NCBI GenBank assembly: GCA_964636225.1
Contig: CAZWQM010000001.1
Span: 124,001-188,000, forward strand
DNA: 64,000 nt
Reading direction: 5' to 3'
DNA from: UBA1858 sp964636225
Lineage (GTDB): Bacteria; Pseudomonadota; Gammaproteobacteria; UBA4575
The notes beneath the pieces were generated by a model that was not told the origin of the DNA, made no database searches, and saw only the letters and a list, made by a program, of their open reading frames with translations. The position numbers and the translations under genes were made by a program. The first letter of the stretch is position 1, and every line of letters starts with the position of its first letter. Shown piece by piece: positions 27,514 to 37,255 of the stretch.

Positions 27514-27767
27514 GAAAAATGACTCCTAACTTCCTGTAGTACGTACCAGACACGACGATTGATCTCGTCGCACCCATTAAATTCAGTTTTTATGATTTTA
27601 ATAGTAATGAATTGATTATATTCAAAATCATAGTTGCTAATGCATGAATTGTATACCTGTTGAGGTATAACAAGAGGCAGGAAATTACCTTACTTTTGCT
27701 TCAGAATCTAGCGTGATATACAAATTTTGCAACCAAATCAGCACTCAATTCCTACAGGTACCCTATA

Positions 27768-28775
27768 GTGACAATAAGCATGCTCAACCGCGCCACACAA
27801 CCCACTCAATATACAATCAATTTGGACCAGCCAGTACTGATTGCCCTAAACCATCTGGCCTGCTATCTGGTTGGCGGTGAAGATGCAGCCTCATTTTTAC
27901 AAGGGCAATTTTCCAATGATATTAACGCGGTCACCCTCGATAAGGGACAAATTACCAGCTATTGCACGCCCAAAGGCCGCATGCTGGCTGTCTTCTATAT
28001 TTGCAAAAATGATAGCGGCTATTATCTACTCACCTCAAAAGACATTGCTGAAGAGGTCATTAAACGTCTGCAAATGTATGTGTTGCGCTCTAAAGTGACT
28101 ATCAAGTCATGTCAGAACACTATCATCATGGGAGTGTGTAACGACAACGGTCATACCGTTCTAAATACACTTGGAATTAAACCACCCCAAAAGCCTTATG
28201 ATGCAAGCTCAAATGAGGATGCTGTTTGCCTGAATATCCCCGCTCCCAATCCACGCTATCTGTTAATAGGAAATGCTTCTCTTGCAAACAACTTGCAATC
28301 CACCAGTAATAACGATGTGTATATTTTTGATGAGTCCTATTGGCAATGGCTGGATATCATGGCCGGGTTGCCACATATCACAAGTAATACTCAGGAGGAA
28401 TTTGTTCCTCAAATGGCCAATATGGAATTAATTAATGGCGTGAATTTTAAAAAAGGCTGCTATCCTGGACAGGAAGTTGTGGCCAGACTGCATTACCTGG
28501 GTAATGCCAACCGACGTATGTTCCGGCTAGATATAAATGCAAGAGAAGCAATAAACGCCGGAGATGACATATATAATCGCGATTCCGATCAACCGGTTGG
28601 TAAAGTGCTATCTTCGATTCAAGAAAGTGACAATAAGTATTCAGCACTGGGAGTGTTGAGAATTGAAGCCGTCAAAACAAATCAACTCGTTACAGGGTCC
28701 TCCAAGAATAATAGCGTAATAGTCATGTCATTACCCTATGATTTACCGATCGAGCAAAAAGCTAAAGAGAATTAA
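27768..28775 (+). CDS. ygfZ: Folate-binding Fe-S maturation protein YgfZ
   Basis: GcvT-like tetrahydrofolate-binding protein used in repair or assembly of some Fe-S enzymes. The invariant motif KGCYPGQEVVARLHYLG (from about residue 227) with its reactive cysteine is present, and 335 residues is normal. Start is GTG at 27768; an ATG four codons later is possible. It is divergent from the sdh operon, consistent with its association with Fe-S enzyme genes. Confidence 0.93.
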   Translation: MTISMLNRATQPTQYTINLDQPVLIALNHLACYLVGGEDAASFLQGQFSNDINAVTLDKGQITSYCTPKGRMLAVFYICKNDSGYYLLTSKDIAEEVIKRLQMYVLRSKVTIKSCQNTIIMGVCNDNGHTVLNTLGIKPPQKPYDASSNEDAVCLNIPAPNPRYLLIGNASLANNLQSTSNNDVYIFDESYWQWLDIMAGLPHITSNTQEEFVPQMANMELINGVNFKKGCYPGQEVVARLHYLGNANRRMFRLDINAREAINAGDDIYNRDSDQPVGKVLSSIQESDNKYSALGVLRIEAVKTNQLVTGSSKNNSVIVMSLPYDLPIEQKAKEN

Positions 28776-28777
28776 TC

Positions 28778-28942
28778 ATGCGTGCAATCGTTTTGTATTT
28801 AGCCGCCGCCGCACTGACAGCACTGGCGGCCTATATTATTCGAGCTAACAGCCGAACTATATCGAACATGCTTTTGTTCGTGTCTTTAGTGTGTCTTTGT
28901 ATTCTGGGTGTCTCGATCATCATCGAGCAGATAGACGCATAA
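28778..28942 (+). CDS. Small predicted membrane protein
   Basis: A 54-residue frame starting with ATG two bases after the ygfZ stop. It has two hydrophobic stretches (about residues 3-21 and 31-49) separated by a short polar RANSRT loop and ends in an acidic EQIDA. The hydrophobic-loop-hydrophobic pattern and tight spacing after ygfZ argue for a real coupled gene, but there is no clear ribosome site of its own and I recognise no family. Confidence 0.5.
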   Translation: MRAIVLYLAAAALTALAAYIIRANSRTISNMLLFVSLVCLCILGVSIIIEQIDA

Positions 28943-29336
28943 GCCTGTTATTTGCATCTCTAGTTTTATTATCGTTGTCTGCTGCACTTAGCAGCGAAGT
29001 CAACTCAAAAGCAGCTTACAAACCATTTGGAATAGACTGCTAATGCACTTAAGCATAATTTTTCACTATCTAATTGAATCAAAATAATAAATAAAATTCA
29101 AAAACATTAAGTTCAAAGGAAAGGCATCAATACTTTTAGTGTCGAAGATCTAAAACTGTGAACTGATTGATTTTTTATGAATTTTTTTCCTTGATAATGC
29201 ATATAGCATTAACTCTGCATATGCGCACAATGGTGATGGGAACTGCACAGAGTTCGCCGCTGCGGGTTGGCTGAACGTTTATAGTCACTCGTGTCTCTAT
29301 GCAAATGCAGTCATTTACGTGTACTAATGGATACCC
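28943..29336. other. Gap with no firm gene
   Basis: About 390 AT-rich bases. Two short open stretches were inspected: a hydrophobic peptide ending near 29043, and a frame from about 29190 to 29329 that would need a one-base shift to have a start. Neither has a start codon with a ribosome site. I see no clear terminator or RNA structure. Confidence 0.4.
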
Positions 29337-29543
29337 ATGATAAATTTAAAACCCAAAGAAATGTTAGTCGATAGGCGTTCAGAGAACGATCGCCGGATGG
29401 CTGACAAAAGTCTGTCGAGCAATAAAATTGAGAGAAGGAAGCGACCTGACAGAAGATTGAATGGTCTAGATGTCGATGAAATCGACGTCAGTGAAGAAGA
29501 ATTTATGGAAATATTCTCTCAGTTTCTTCCTCATCCTGTCTGA
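29337..29543 (+). CDS. Small basic/acidic protein with paired DRR motifs
   Basis: A 68-residue protein of unknown function. The first half holds two similar arginine motifs, VDRRSENDRR (about residues 11-20) and IERRKRPDRR (about 31-40), like the DRR-x-DRR segments found next to PilZ and similar signalling domains. The second half is acidic (DEIDVSEEEFMEIF). It ends 28 bases before the convergent lysS stop. No strong ribosome site is visible, so it is a moderate call. Confidence 0.55.
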   Translation: MINLKPKEMLVDRRSENDRRMADKSLSSNKIERRKRPDRRLNGLDVDEIDVSEEEFMEIFSQFLPHPV

Positions 29544-29571
29544 CGTCATCAATTGGACAAAATTATCCACT

Positions 29572-31065
29572 TTATTCAGCTCGCATATGCGGAAATAACA
29601 AAACGTCACGTATTGTTGCCGAGTCCGTAAACAGCATTACCAGACGATCGATTCCAATACCTTCACCTGCGGTAGGAGGCAAACCATATTCCAGCGCACG
29701 AATATAGTCTGCATCATAGTGCATGGCTTCTTCATCGCCACTGTCTTTTTGAGCGACCTGCTGTTTGAATCGGGCAGCTTGATCTTCGGCATCATTCAGC
29801 TCAGAGAAGCCATTGGCAATTTCCCTGCCGCCAATAAACAATTCAAATCGGTCTGTGACTTCCGGATTAATATCATTGCGTCGCGCCAACGGAGACACTT
29901 CGGTGGGATATTCTGTAATAAAAGTCGGTTGATCAAGACGATGTTCAACCGTTTTTTCAAAAATCTCAATCAGCAGTTTGCCGGTGCCATAACTGTCTTC
30001 ATATGGAATACTTAAATCGTCGCATGCGCTACGTAATGCTTCGACGGTTGTGACATCCGGCTCTGACAGATTTGGATTCATTTCAATTACCGCCTGTTTT
30101 ACCGACATGCGTGTAAACGGCTTTTCAAAATCATAGTGTGAGCCCTGATAGTCAAAATCATATTGACCAAACACATGATGCGCCAAACCTCTTAACATAT
30201 CTTCTGTACGATCCATCAACGTATGATATTCCGCATAAGCCTCATAAAATTCCAGCATGGTGAATTCCGGATTATGTCGAGCTGACAATCCTTCGTTTCT
30301 GAAATTACGGTTAATCTCAAACACTTTTTCAAAACCACCCACCACCAGACGCTTCAGATAAAGTTCAGGTGCAATACGCAGATACAACTGCATGTCCAGC
30401 GCATTATGATAAGTTATAAAAGGTTTAGCAGTCGCCCCACCCGGAATTGCCTGCATCATGGGCGTTTCCACTTCAAGGAAGTCTTTACTGTTTAAATAAT
30501 TGCGAATAAACGCGACCACTTTGGAACGAATTTTAAATGTTTCACGCGCTTCCTGATTCATAATCAGATCAACATATCGCATACGATAACGCAGTTCCTG
30601 ATCTGTCAATCCATGAAACTTTTCTGGCAACGGGCGCAATGATTTGGTTAACAGAAGCGTTGTTTCCATTTTTACATATAGATCCCCCTTACCTGATTTA
30701 CTAATAGGACCTGCGACACCAATAATGTCACCAATATCCCAGCTATCGATTTCTTCAAGAAGCTCTTTATCCAAGCCTTTACGATCAATGTATGCCTGAA
30801 TTCTTCCCGACATGTCCTGCAGAAGTAAAAAGGGTCCACGCTTGGCCATGATACGCCCAGCAATACGCACATGCTGATTGAGTTCCGCAAGTTCTTCTTT
30901 GGTTTTTTCTGCCAAAGTATCTTGCAAATCATTGGCAAGCGCATCACGACTGAAGTCATTGGGAAATGCATTTCGCTTACTGCGTATCTCGGCCAGCTTT
31001 TCACGCCTTAAAGCAATTAATTTATTTTCGTTTTGCTGATCCTGATGGTTATCCTGCTCGCTCAT
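29572..31065 (-). CDS. lysS: Lysyl-tRNA synthetase (class II)
   Basis: Charges tRNA-Lys. The 497-residue product shows an N-terminal OB-fold domain with VRIAGRIMAKRGPFLLLQDMSGRIQ, class II motif 1 (FLEVETPMMQAIPGGATAKPF), motif 2 (FEINRNFRNEGLSARHNPEFTMLE), and motif 3 (GLPPTAGEGIGIDRLVML). It is downstream of prfB, the conserved prfB-lysS pair in gammaproteobacteria. Confidence 0.97.
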   Translation of the reverse strand: MSEQDNHQDQQNENKLIALRREKLAEIRSKRNAFPNDFSRDALANDLQDTLAEKTKEELAELNQHVRIAGRIMAKRGPFLLLQDMSGRIQAYIDRKGLDKELLEEIDSWDIGDIIGVAGPISKSGKGDLYVKMETTLLLTKSLRPLPEKFHGLTDQELRYRMRYVDLIMNQEARETFKIRSKVVAFIRNYLNSKDFLEVETPMMQAIPGGATAKPFITYHNALDMQLYLRIAPELYLKRLVVGGFEKVFEINRNFRNEGLSARHNPEFTMLEFYEAYAEYHTLMDRTEDMLRGLAHHVFGQYDFDYQGSHYDFEKPFTRMSVKQAVIEMNPNLSEPDVTTVEALRSACDDLSIPYEDSYGTGKLLIEIFEKTVEHRLDQPTFITEYPTEVSPLARRNDINPEVTDRFELFIGGREIANGFSELNDAEDQAARFKQQVAQKDSGDEEAMHYDADYIRALEYGLPPTAGEGIGIDRLVMLFTDSATIRDVLLFPHMRAE

Positions 31066-31093
31066 TTGATTGCCACTTTCCTTAAACTTTAAC

Positions 31094-32189
31094 TTACAAA
31101 CCTTGTTTTAAACTTGCTTCAATAAACTGATCCAGTGCACCATCCAGTACTGCCTGAGTATTACTGGTTTCAACCGATGTACGTAAATCTTTTATACGGG
31201 ACTGATCCAATACGTAAGAACGAATCTGACTTCCCCAGCCGATATCCGATTTGGAATCTTCCAGGGCTTGTTGTTGCGAATTACGTTTCTGCATTTCCAA
31301 TTCATACAATTTGGCTTTTAACTGTTTCATGGCGACATCTTTATTTTTATGCTGCGAACGATCATTCTGGCATTGAGTAACCGTGCCAGTCGGCAAGTGT
31401 GTGATACGTACGGCAGACTCGGTTTTATTTACATGCTGACCACCAGCACCACTTGCACGATATACATCAATGCGTAGATCGGCAGGATTGATTTCTATGT
31501 CGATGTCATCATCCACTTCGGGTGATACAAATACTGCCGCAAAGGAAGTGTGTCTTCGATTACCCGAATCAAACGGAGATTTTCTTACCAAGCGATGTAC
31601 GCCTGTTTCGGTGCGCAACCAGCCAAACGCGTATTCACCATCAAATTTTATGGTCGCGCTCTTGATACCCGCCACATCTCCCGGAGAAGCTTCAATTAAC
31701 TCTGTCTTAAACCCTTTATCCTCACCCCAACGCAAATACATGCGCAAAATCATTTCAGCCCAATCCTGGGCTTCGGTGCCTCCTGAACCCGCCTGAATAT
31801 CCAGAAAGGCATTATTGACATCCATTTCACCGGAAAACATACGCCTGAACTCAAGCTTACCTATCTGTTCTTCCAGTGCATTGATATCCTCTATCACAGA
31901 ATTCACAGTGGAGTCATCATCCTCCATTTCGGCCAGCTCTAAAAGTTCAGCAGCTTCATTGACACCCACCTCGGCAGTTCGAATAGTATTCACTACCGCC
32001 TCAAGTTGAGCGCGTTGTTTGCCTAACTCCTGTGCTCGTTCCGGATTATTCCATACCTTGGGATCTTCCAATTCACGAGAGACTTCTTCGAGCTGTTCAA
32101 CTTTTGTTTCGTAGTCAAAGATACCCCCTAAGCAGGTTAATACGCTCGCCAAGTTCTTTTAATTGGGTGAAATAAAGTGCAAGTTCCAT
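31094..32189 (-). CDS. prfB: Peptide chain release factor 2 with programmed +1 frameshift
   Basis: Release factor for UGA and UAA. The conserved part has the SPF anticodon-like tripeptide (VRKSPFDSG) and the GGQ hydrolysis motif (GAGGQHVNKTESA). A 24-codon first frame starts at ATG 32189 and ends in LRGYL then UGA (32115-32117); the slip sequence CTTTGAC is preceded by the internal ribosome-like AGGGGG (about 6 bases from CTT). A +1 shift on CTT continues as D-Y-E-T-K, giving about 364 residues. This is the known autoregulation of prfB by RF2 level. lysS follows 28 bases later. Confidence 0.97.
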
Positions 32190-32242
32190 TGCTTTATATG
32201 ACTCATGCTAAATAAGGCGCGTATCATAGCGCACTCGCTCAA

Positions 32243-33988
32243 CTAGTGCATGGACCGCACTTCAAGATGGCGTATTAATAATTGTGGCGACTCAATGCCT
32301 CTAAAATGATTCACATCCAATTCGTATGCAGCGTAGACCACGGTCGCACGGTTATTCCAGTCAAAGTTGGCATAATTAAATGCAATCGCATTCACTGCAC
32401 TTTGACCTTGCGCGCACTGCAAAGTCAGTTTCAAATGGTGTTCACCTACGACTCGATAATCCAGCACGTTAAATTCACCATCAAACACGGGCACTGGAAA
32501 GCCCTGCCCCCAGGGTCCTGAATTGCGTAAAATTTTAGCCATATCCAGATTAAGATTTTGCTCACTTAGCTCGCCGTCGGACAAAATTTCTGCCTGCAGA
32601 TCATCGGCAGTTAGCCATTCTTTCAAGACTTGATTAAAAGCCAGTACAAATTGGTCGTATTTATCTTTTGCCAGGCTAAGGCCAGCAGCCATGGCATGTC
32701 CGCCAAATTTGTTGATGAGATTCGGGTGTCTGGCGGCCACGGTATCCAACACATCACGAATGTGTACGCCCTGAATGGAACGTGCCGAACCTTTCAGTTC
32801 ATTCTTGCCGCTATCAGCAAAGGCTATTGTCGGGCGATGATATTTTTCTTTAATACGCGCTGCCAGAATACCAATAACGCCCTGGTGCCAGTCTTTTTGA
32901 TATACACACAAACCTAATTCATGGCTAGTCTCAAGCGACATGTCAGACGTCAATGACTCTAAACTCTTAAGGGCTTGTTCTTTCATTTGAGTTTCAATCT
33001 CGCGTCTTTGACTATTTAGATCGTGAAGTCGGGCTGCCAGATCAGTTGCAACCTGTTCACTGTTGGCCAGTAAACATTCGATACCAATCGACATATCATC
33101 AAGCCTACCGGCCGCATTTACTCTTGGACCCACATAAAAAGCCAGATCAGTTGAAACCGTTCGAGAAAATTCACAGCCTGCCACTTTCAGTAAAGTCAGT
33201 ATTCCCGCACAGCATTGGCCTGCACGGATTCTGCGTAATCCCTGCTCTACCAATATGCGGTTATTCCGATCCAGTGGCACCACATCGGCGACTGTTCCCA
33301 ACGCAACCAAATCAAGAAAATCTGCAAAATTGGGTTCTGGAGCTTGCGTGCGTTCAAACCAGCCCAGCTTTCTCATATAAGCTCTAAGAGCAATCAGTAC
33401 ATAAAACATGACCCCCACACCAGCCAAAGATTTACTTTTAAAACTGTCCCCAGGTTGATTGGGATTCACGATCACATTGGCATTAGGCAAATCATCGCCC
33501 GGAAGATGATGGTCGGTCACCAGGACATCCATGCCGAGTTCACGTGCGGCTTGTACTCCTGCAATACTGGAAATCCCATTATCAACTGTGATTATCAGAT
33601 CGGGATTCTCTTTGCTCGCCAGCTCCACAATCTCTGGTGTCAGACCATATCCGTATTCAAATCGGTTAGGGACCAAATAAGCCAGCTTTTTTGCCCCTAA
33701 ACTGCGTAATCCCCGCATTGCCAGTGCCGTGCTGGTGGCACCATCCGCATCATAATCGCCAACAATCATTATCGAACCGTCATTTTTGATGACATCCAAC
33801 AGTAGTTCTGCCGCAGCTTCCACACCCATCAGAGAATCGGGTGGCAGAATATTTTGTATCGACATCTCCAAATGGGCAGGGTCCGTGACGCCTCGATTCG
33901 CGTATACTCTTTTCAGAAAATCGGGAAGCTGGGCTTGCGCAAGTGGTTGTTCTGAAAGGGGCGTTCTGCGTTTGACTCGTGAATTCAT
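32243..33988 (-). CDS. recJ: Single-stranded-DNA exonuclease RecJ
   Basis: 5'-3' ssDNA exonuclease of recombination and repair. It has the DHH-family motifs GDYDADGATSTALAM (motif I), ITVDNGISS, VTDHHLPG (motif III) and the DHHA1 motif KFGGHAMAAGL. The frame extends to a TTG at 34030, but ATG 33988 yields 581 residues, close to the usual 577, and is chosen. The upstream 116-base gap to the divergent pterin-binding gene should hold both promoters. Confidence 0.95.
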   Translation of the reverse strand: MNSRVKRRTPLSEQPLAQAQLPDFLKRVYANRGVTDPAHLEMSIQNILPPDSLMGVEAAAELLLDVIKNDGSIMIVGDYDADGATSTALAMRGLRSLGAKKLAYLVPNRFEYGYGLTPEIVELASKENPDLIITVDNGISSIAGVQAARELGMDVLVTDHHLPGDDLPNANVIVNPNQPGDSFKSKSLAGVGVMFYVLIALRAYMRKLGWFERTQAPEPNFADFLDLVALGTVADVVPLDRNNRILVEQGLRRIRAGQCCAGILTLLKVAGCEFSRTVSTDLAFYVGPRVNAAGRLDDMSIGIECLLANSEQVATDLAARLHDLNSQRREIETQMKEQALKSLESLTSDMSLETSHELGLCVYQKDWHQGVIGILAARIKEKYHRPTIAFADSGKNELKGSARSIQGVHIRDVLDTVAARHPNLINKFGGHAMAAGLSLAKDKYDQFVLAFNQVLKEWLTADDLQAEILSDGELSEQNLNLDMAKILRNSGPWGQGFPVPVFDGEFNVLDYRVVGEHHLKLTLQCAQGQSAVNAIAFNYANFDWNNRATVVYAAYELDVNHFRGIESPQLLIRHLEVRSMH

Positions 33989-34104
33989 AGGTGGGAGTGT
34001 AGCAATATCCAGCCCTTTAACGCAGCACAAATTATATATACTTTTTATTAAAGTTATTTCTATATAAATTATCTAACTTACTGTTATTAATATATTCAAG
34101 TATC

Positions 34105-35544
34105 ATGTCTGAACATCTACTTTTTCTCACCGGCAAACTGGCTGAAAAAAGTTTGAACAAAGTGCTGGAAAGCATGCAACCGACAGCTTTTACCTACGAG
34201 ATTGTACAAATCGGCGTCAGTGTAGCGGCGTTGATGACCACAGACCTGATTGCCAGACGACTAAAAGACGTCACTGGCTTCAATAAGGTTATTCTCCCCG
34301 GTCGTTGTCGTGGCGATATTGATCAGCTATCCAACGCGCTGGGGATTGAGGTAGAACGTGGACCGGAAGAACTCAAGGACCTTCCTCAATATTTTGGTCA
34401 CGAAAACAAAAAGTCGGATCTAGGCAAATATTCAACAGACATTTATGCGGAAATTGTCGACGCGCCTACAATGAGTGTGGCACAAATTCTCGAACGCGCT
34501 GAGCAATACAAAAAAGATGGTGCCAATGTCATTGATCTGGGCTGCTTACCCAACACGCCGTTTGGCCACCTGGCTGAATCTGTTCAGGCCTTAAAATCGG
34601 CCGGATTTATGGTCAGTGTCGACTCACTGTATGCAGAAGACCTAGTCACCGGAGGTAAAGCCGGCGCAGACTTTTTGTTAAGTTTACAATATAACTCTCT
34701 GTGGGTAATGGATAAAGTCGATTCAACTCCCATTATAATCGGCGACCCACCGACCAATATGCGCTCCTTGTATAAAACCATCGATACATTGTTGAGTACC
34801 GGCGCCCCATTCATTGCCGACCCCATACTGGACCCAATTAACTTCAACTTTACCGAATCAATCGTGCGCTACCGAAACTTGCGTAAGCGTTACCCTGAAA
34901 TTGAAATCATGATGGGTGTGGGCAATTTAACCGAACTCACGCATGCTGATACTGCCGGCACCAATGCCCTGCTGATGGGGATTATTTCCGAGCTGAATAT
35001 CGGTGCTATTTTAACCACTGAAGTCAGCGAGCATTGCTGCAAAGCCGTCAAAGAAGCTGATCTTGCCCGGCGCATTATGTATGCTTCCAAACAGGATCAT
35101 ATTCCACCCAAGGGTTACCATAATGGCTTAATGGCTCTACATGAGCGCAAACCTTTTCCCTATGATCCTGAAGAAATAAAAGAGCTGGCCAAACAGGTGC
35201 GCGATCCAAACTTTCGAATCCAGGTATGTGAACAAGGCATCTTCATATACAATCGCGATGGCATTTGGAACGCAACGGATCCTTTTGATCTGTACCCTTT
35301 GCTCAATATAGCAGAAGATGGTGCCCATGCATTTTATCTTGGTTGCGAACTGGCTCGAGCCCAGATTGCCTGGCAACTGGGTAAACGCTACGAACAGGAT
35401 GAAGAACTGACCTGGGGGGTTGCGGTTGAAAAACAGGAACAGGACCTCAGCTCATTCAAGGACGAAGGCAGTACCATGCAATCACGCAAAGACCGCAGAA
35501 AGAACCTCAATAACAAGGACAAAAACGACGCAAGGCGCTGTTAA
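34105..35544 (+). CDS. Dihydropteroate synthase-related pterin-binding protein (H4MPT cluster, DUF6513-like)
   Basis: A 479-residue protein belonging to the DHPS-related family found in bacterial and archaeal C1 cofactor gene sets. The N-terminal 100 residues form an extra domain; the central TIM barrel begins near residue 115 (YAEIVDAPTMSVAQIL) with DHPS-like strands GANVIDLGCLP and VSVDSL. Its biochemical role is not certain; a function in handling the methanopterin pterin moiety is the usual proposal. It starts the mini-operon with DUF447 and mfnB, 5 bases ahead of the next gene. The C-terminus ends in a basic tail (RKDRRKNLNNKDK). Confidence 0.8.
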   Translation: MSEHLLFLTGKLAEKSLNKVLESMQPTAFTYEIVQIGVSVAALMTTDLIARRLKDVTGFNKVILPGRCRGDIDQLSNALGIEVERGPEELKDLPQYFGHENKKSDLGKYSTDIYAEIVDAPTMSVAQILERAEQYKKDGANVIDLGCLPNTPFGHLAESVQALKSAGFMVSVDSLYAEDLVTGGKAGADFLLSLQYNSLWVMDKVDSTPIIIGDPPTNMRSLYKTIDTLLSTGAPFIADPILDPINFNFTESIVRYRNLRKRYPEIEIMMGVGNLTELTHADTAGTNALLMGIISELNIGAILTTEVSEHCCKAVKEADLARRIMYASKQDHIPPKGYHNGLMALHERKPFPYDPEEIKELAKQVRDPNFRIQVCEQGIFIYNRDGIWNATDPFDLYPLLNIAEDGAHAFYLGCELARAQIAWQLGKRYEQDEELTWGVAVEKQEQDLSSFKDEGSTMQSRKDRRKNLNNKDKNDARRC

Positions 35545-35549
35545 TTATT

Positions 35550-36125
35550 ATGCCGTTTATTAGAGAAAGCATTATTACTACTTTGCATGAAGATGGCAGT
35601 GTACATATTGCGCCCATGGGCGCGCACGAGACTGATCAGGGGTTGATGCTGGCACCGTTCAAGCCCTCAGCAACATTGAATAACCTGCTACGTGAGGGCA
35701 CTGCCTGCATCAATTACATAGATGATGTACGCATTTTTGCCGGCTGTTTAACTGGAAGAAGAGATTGGGCTACTGCGACCACAAAAGTCATTACCGGTGT
35801 CCGTTTACAAGACTGTCTGGCCCATACAGAAATAAAAATACACATGCATGAGGATGATGAATTGCGCCCCAGGTTTTACTGCAAGGTTGCGCATGAGCAG
35901 ATGCACAAGCCATTTCATGGTTATAATCGCGCACAGTTTGCAGTCATCGAACTCGCCATCCTGACCAGTCGATTGCACATGCTCACAAATGAAAAGATCG
36001 ATAACGAAATTGAATATTTGCGCATTGGTCTGGACAAGACCGCGGGCGAACGCGAATTGGAAGCCTGGGGCTGGCTAATGGACAAAATCAGCCAATTTAG
36101 AAACGAACAAACCGAGAAAGTATAA
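35550..36125 (+). CDS. DUF447-family flavin-binding-like protein
   Basis: A 191-residue protein of the DUF447 family, small FMN-binding split-barrel proteins conserved in methanogens and in bacteria with H4MPT genes. The N-terminus IRESIITTLHEDGSVHIAPMGAHE and the segment TACINYIDDVRIFAGCLTGR are typical. The reaction is unknown; a cofactor-biosynthesis role is suggested by its position between the DHPS-like gene and mfnB, with 5 bases and one shared base on either side. Confidence 0.8.
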   Translation: MPFIRESIITTLHEDGSVHIAPMGAHETDQGLMLAPFKPSATLNNLLREGTACINYIDDVRIFAGCLTGRRDWATATTKVITGVRLQDCLAHTEIKIHMHEDDELRPRFYCKVAHEQMHKPFHGYNRAQFAVIELAILTSRLHMLTNEKIDNEIEYLRIGLDKTAGERELEAWGWLMDKISQFRNEQTEKV

Positions 36126-36829
36126 TGACTGGATTTTTAGCCAGCGTCGACAATCTGCAAGACGCGATTACGGTAAGTGAACATGGCGCGAATATCATCG
36201 ATTTAAAAGACCCCAGTCAGGGGGCTTTAGGTGGTTTAACTCTGGACTCGATCCACGAAATCGTCGACCACTTATGGGAAAAATCCATTGTCAGCGCCAC
36301 CGTAGGTGATCTTGAAGCCGATGTAGCTTTGGTATTAGACCGTATTGAAAAAGTGGCGGATACCGGTGTCGACTATGTGAAAGTAGGCATGTTCAGCCAA
36401 CAACACATCAACAACTGTTTACCGGCTTTTGAATATCATGCACGTCGTGGAATAAAAATCATTGCGGTACTCTTTGCGGATATTGAGTTTGATATTCAAC
36501 AAACTGTCAAAATGTGTAAGAAGGCACATTTAAGCGGCGTGATGATGGACACGGCGGGAAAAAATGCAGGCAGCCTGCTGTTACATAGAGAAATAACTGA
36601 ACTTTCCAGATTTATTCAAAGCGCTAAAAATCTTGGTCTTATCACAGGTCTTGCAGGTTCTTTACGCGAGAAGGATATTAAAACGCTCCTCCCGATCAAT
36701 CCAGATTATATTGGATTCCGTACTGCACTTTGCGAAAATCACATAAGAACTGCCCCCGTATCAAAACATTTAGTAGAAGCAATTAGTAAGTATTTTACCA
36801 ATTCAGGCAAACGCTATTCTCAGGCATAG
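36125..36829 (+). CDS. mfnB: (5-formylfuran-3-yl)methyl phosphate synthase (MfnB)
   Basis: TIM-barrel enzyme that condenses two glyceraldehyde 3-phosphate molecules into the furan precursor of methanofuran/methylofuran. The signature starts at once: FLASVDNLQDAITVSEHGANIIDLKDP, with conserved lysines in DLKDPSQGALGG and YVKVGMF, and the C-terminal GLAGSLREKDI phosphate-binding segment. 234 residues is normal. It shares one base with DUF447, so it is co-translated. The product feeds the cofactor of the Fhc complex encoded near 53-58 kb. Confidence 0.92.
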   Translation: MTGFLASVDNLQDAITVSEHGANIIDLKDPSQGALGGLTLDSIHEIVDHLWEKSIVSATVGDLEADVALVLDRIEKVADTGVDYVKVGMFSQQHINNCLPAFEYHARRGIKIIAVLFADIEFDIQQTVKMCKKAHLSGVMMDTAGKNAGSLLLHREITELSRFIQSAKNLGLITGLAGSLREKDIKTLLPINPDYIGFRTALCENHIRTAPVSKHLVEAISKYFTNSGKRYSQA

Positions 36830-37030
36830 CTATCTATAGACATTTATCGATTTAAATATTCCCAAGCCTAGAAGTGTCTCCAGACATCATGGCACTGGTC
36901 GTAACATAAACCTTCGTGCAAACACTAAGCACCGCGCAGCTTCACTTAGCGGCGGGAACCTCATCCCCTGACAAAACACGCTGCAGCAGGCTAAATTGCC
37001 AAAATTATCAAAGTATAAAATTGATTCAAT

Positions 37031-37039
37031 TGATATAAT
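37031..37039 (+). promoter_or_regulatory. Extended -10 promoter candidate
   Basis: TGATATAAT, a perfect -10 hexamer with the upstream TG of an extended -10 promoter, 30 bases before the ATG of the truncated acyltransferase-like gene. No good -35 is needed for this class. Confidence 0.5.
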
Positions 37040-37068
37040 TGTTAGATTCTCTGCACTTGTGCAATAAT

Positions 37069-37254
37069 ATGACAATCACTATAAACATCACTCGCGGTGA
37101 TCAGGCAATCGCATTTGCAGATGATGCTGAGTTTCTAGAAAAATGGAAATCACTAGCCTGTAAAACGCCACACAAAACAACATTCCAGCAACCTGATTTT
37201 GTCCTTCAATGGGGAAAAATTTATCGCGATACATTTGAATTAATAGACGAATGA
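37069..37254 (+). pseudogene. N-terminal fragment of a GNAT/CelD-type acyltransferase-like gene
   Basis: About 60 residues remain. The segment FLEKWKSLACKTPHKTTFQQPDFVLQW resembles the N-terminus of CelD/BioF2-like acyltransferases (W..L......TTFQ.P.F...W). The frame then stops at 37252-37254, immediately at the edge of an IS3-type element end, so the rest of the gene was lost by insertion or deletion. Family assignment is tentative because so little is left. Confidence 0.5.
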
Positions 37255-37255
37255 G

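Noticed and set aside
28960..29043. Hydrophobic peptide like a signal sequence ending in KPFGIDC
   Set aside because: No start codon with ribosome site, and it overlaps the end of the 54-residue gene in another frame.
29174..29329. Open frame DNAYSINSAYAHNGDGNC... in the gap before the DRR protein
   Set aside because: Needs a one-base shift to gain an ATG and has no recognisable family; could be chance.
36887..37075. Minus-strand frame of 62 codons upstream of the acyltransferase fragment
   Set aside because: No ribosome site, odd composition, and it covers the extended -10 promoter region of the opposite strand.
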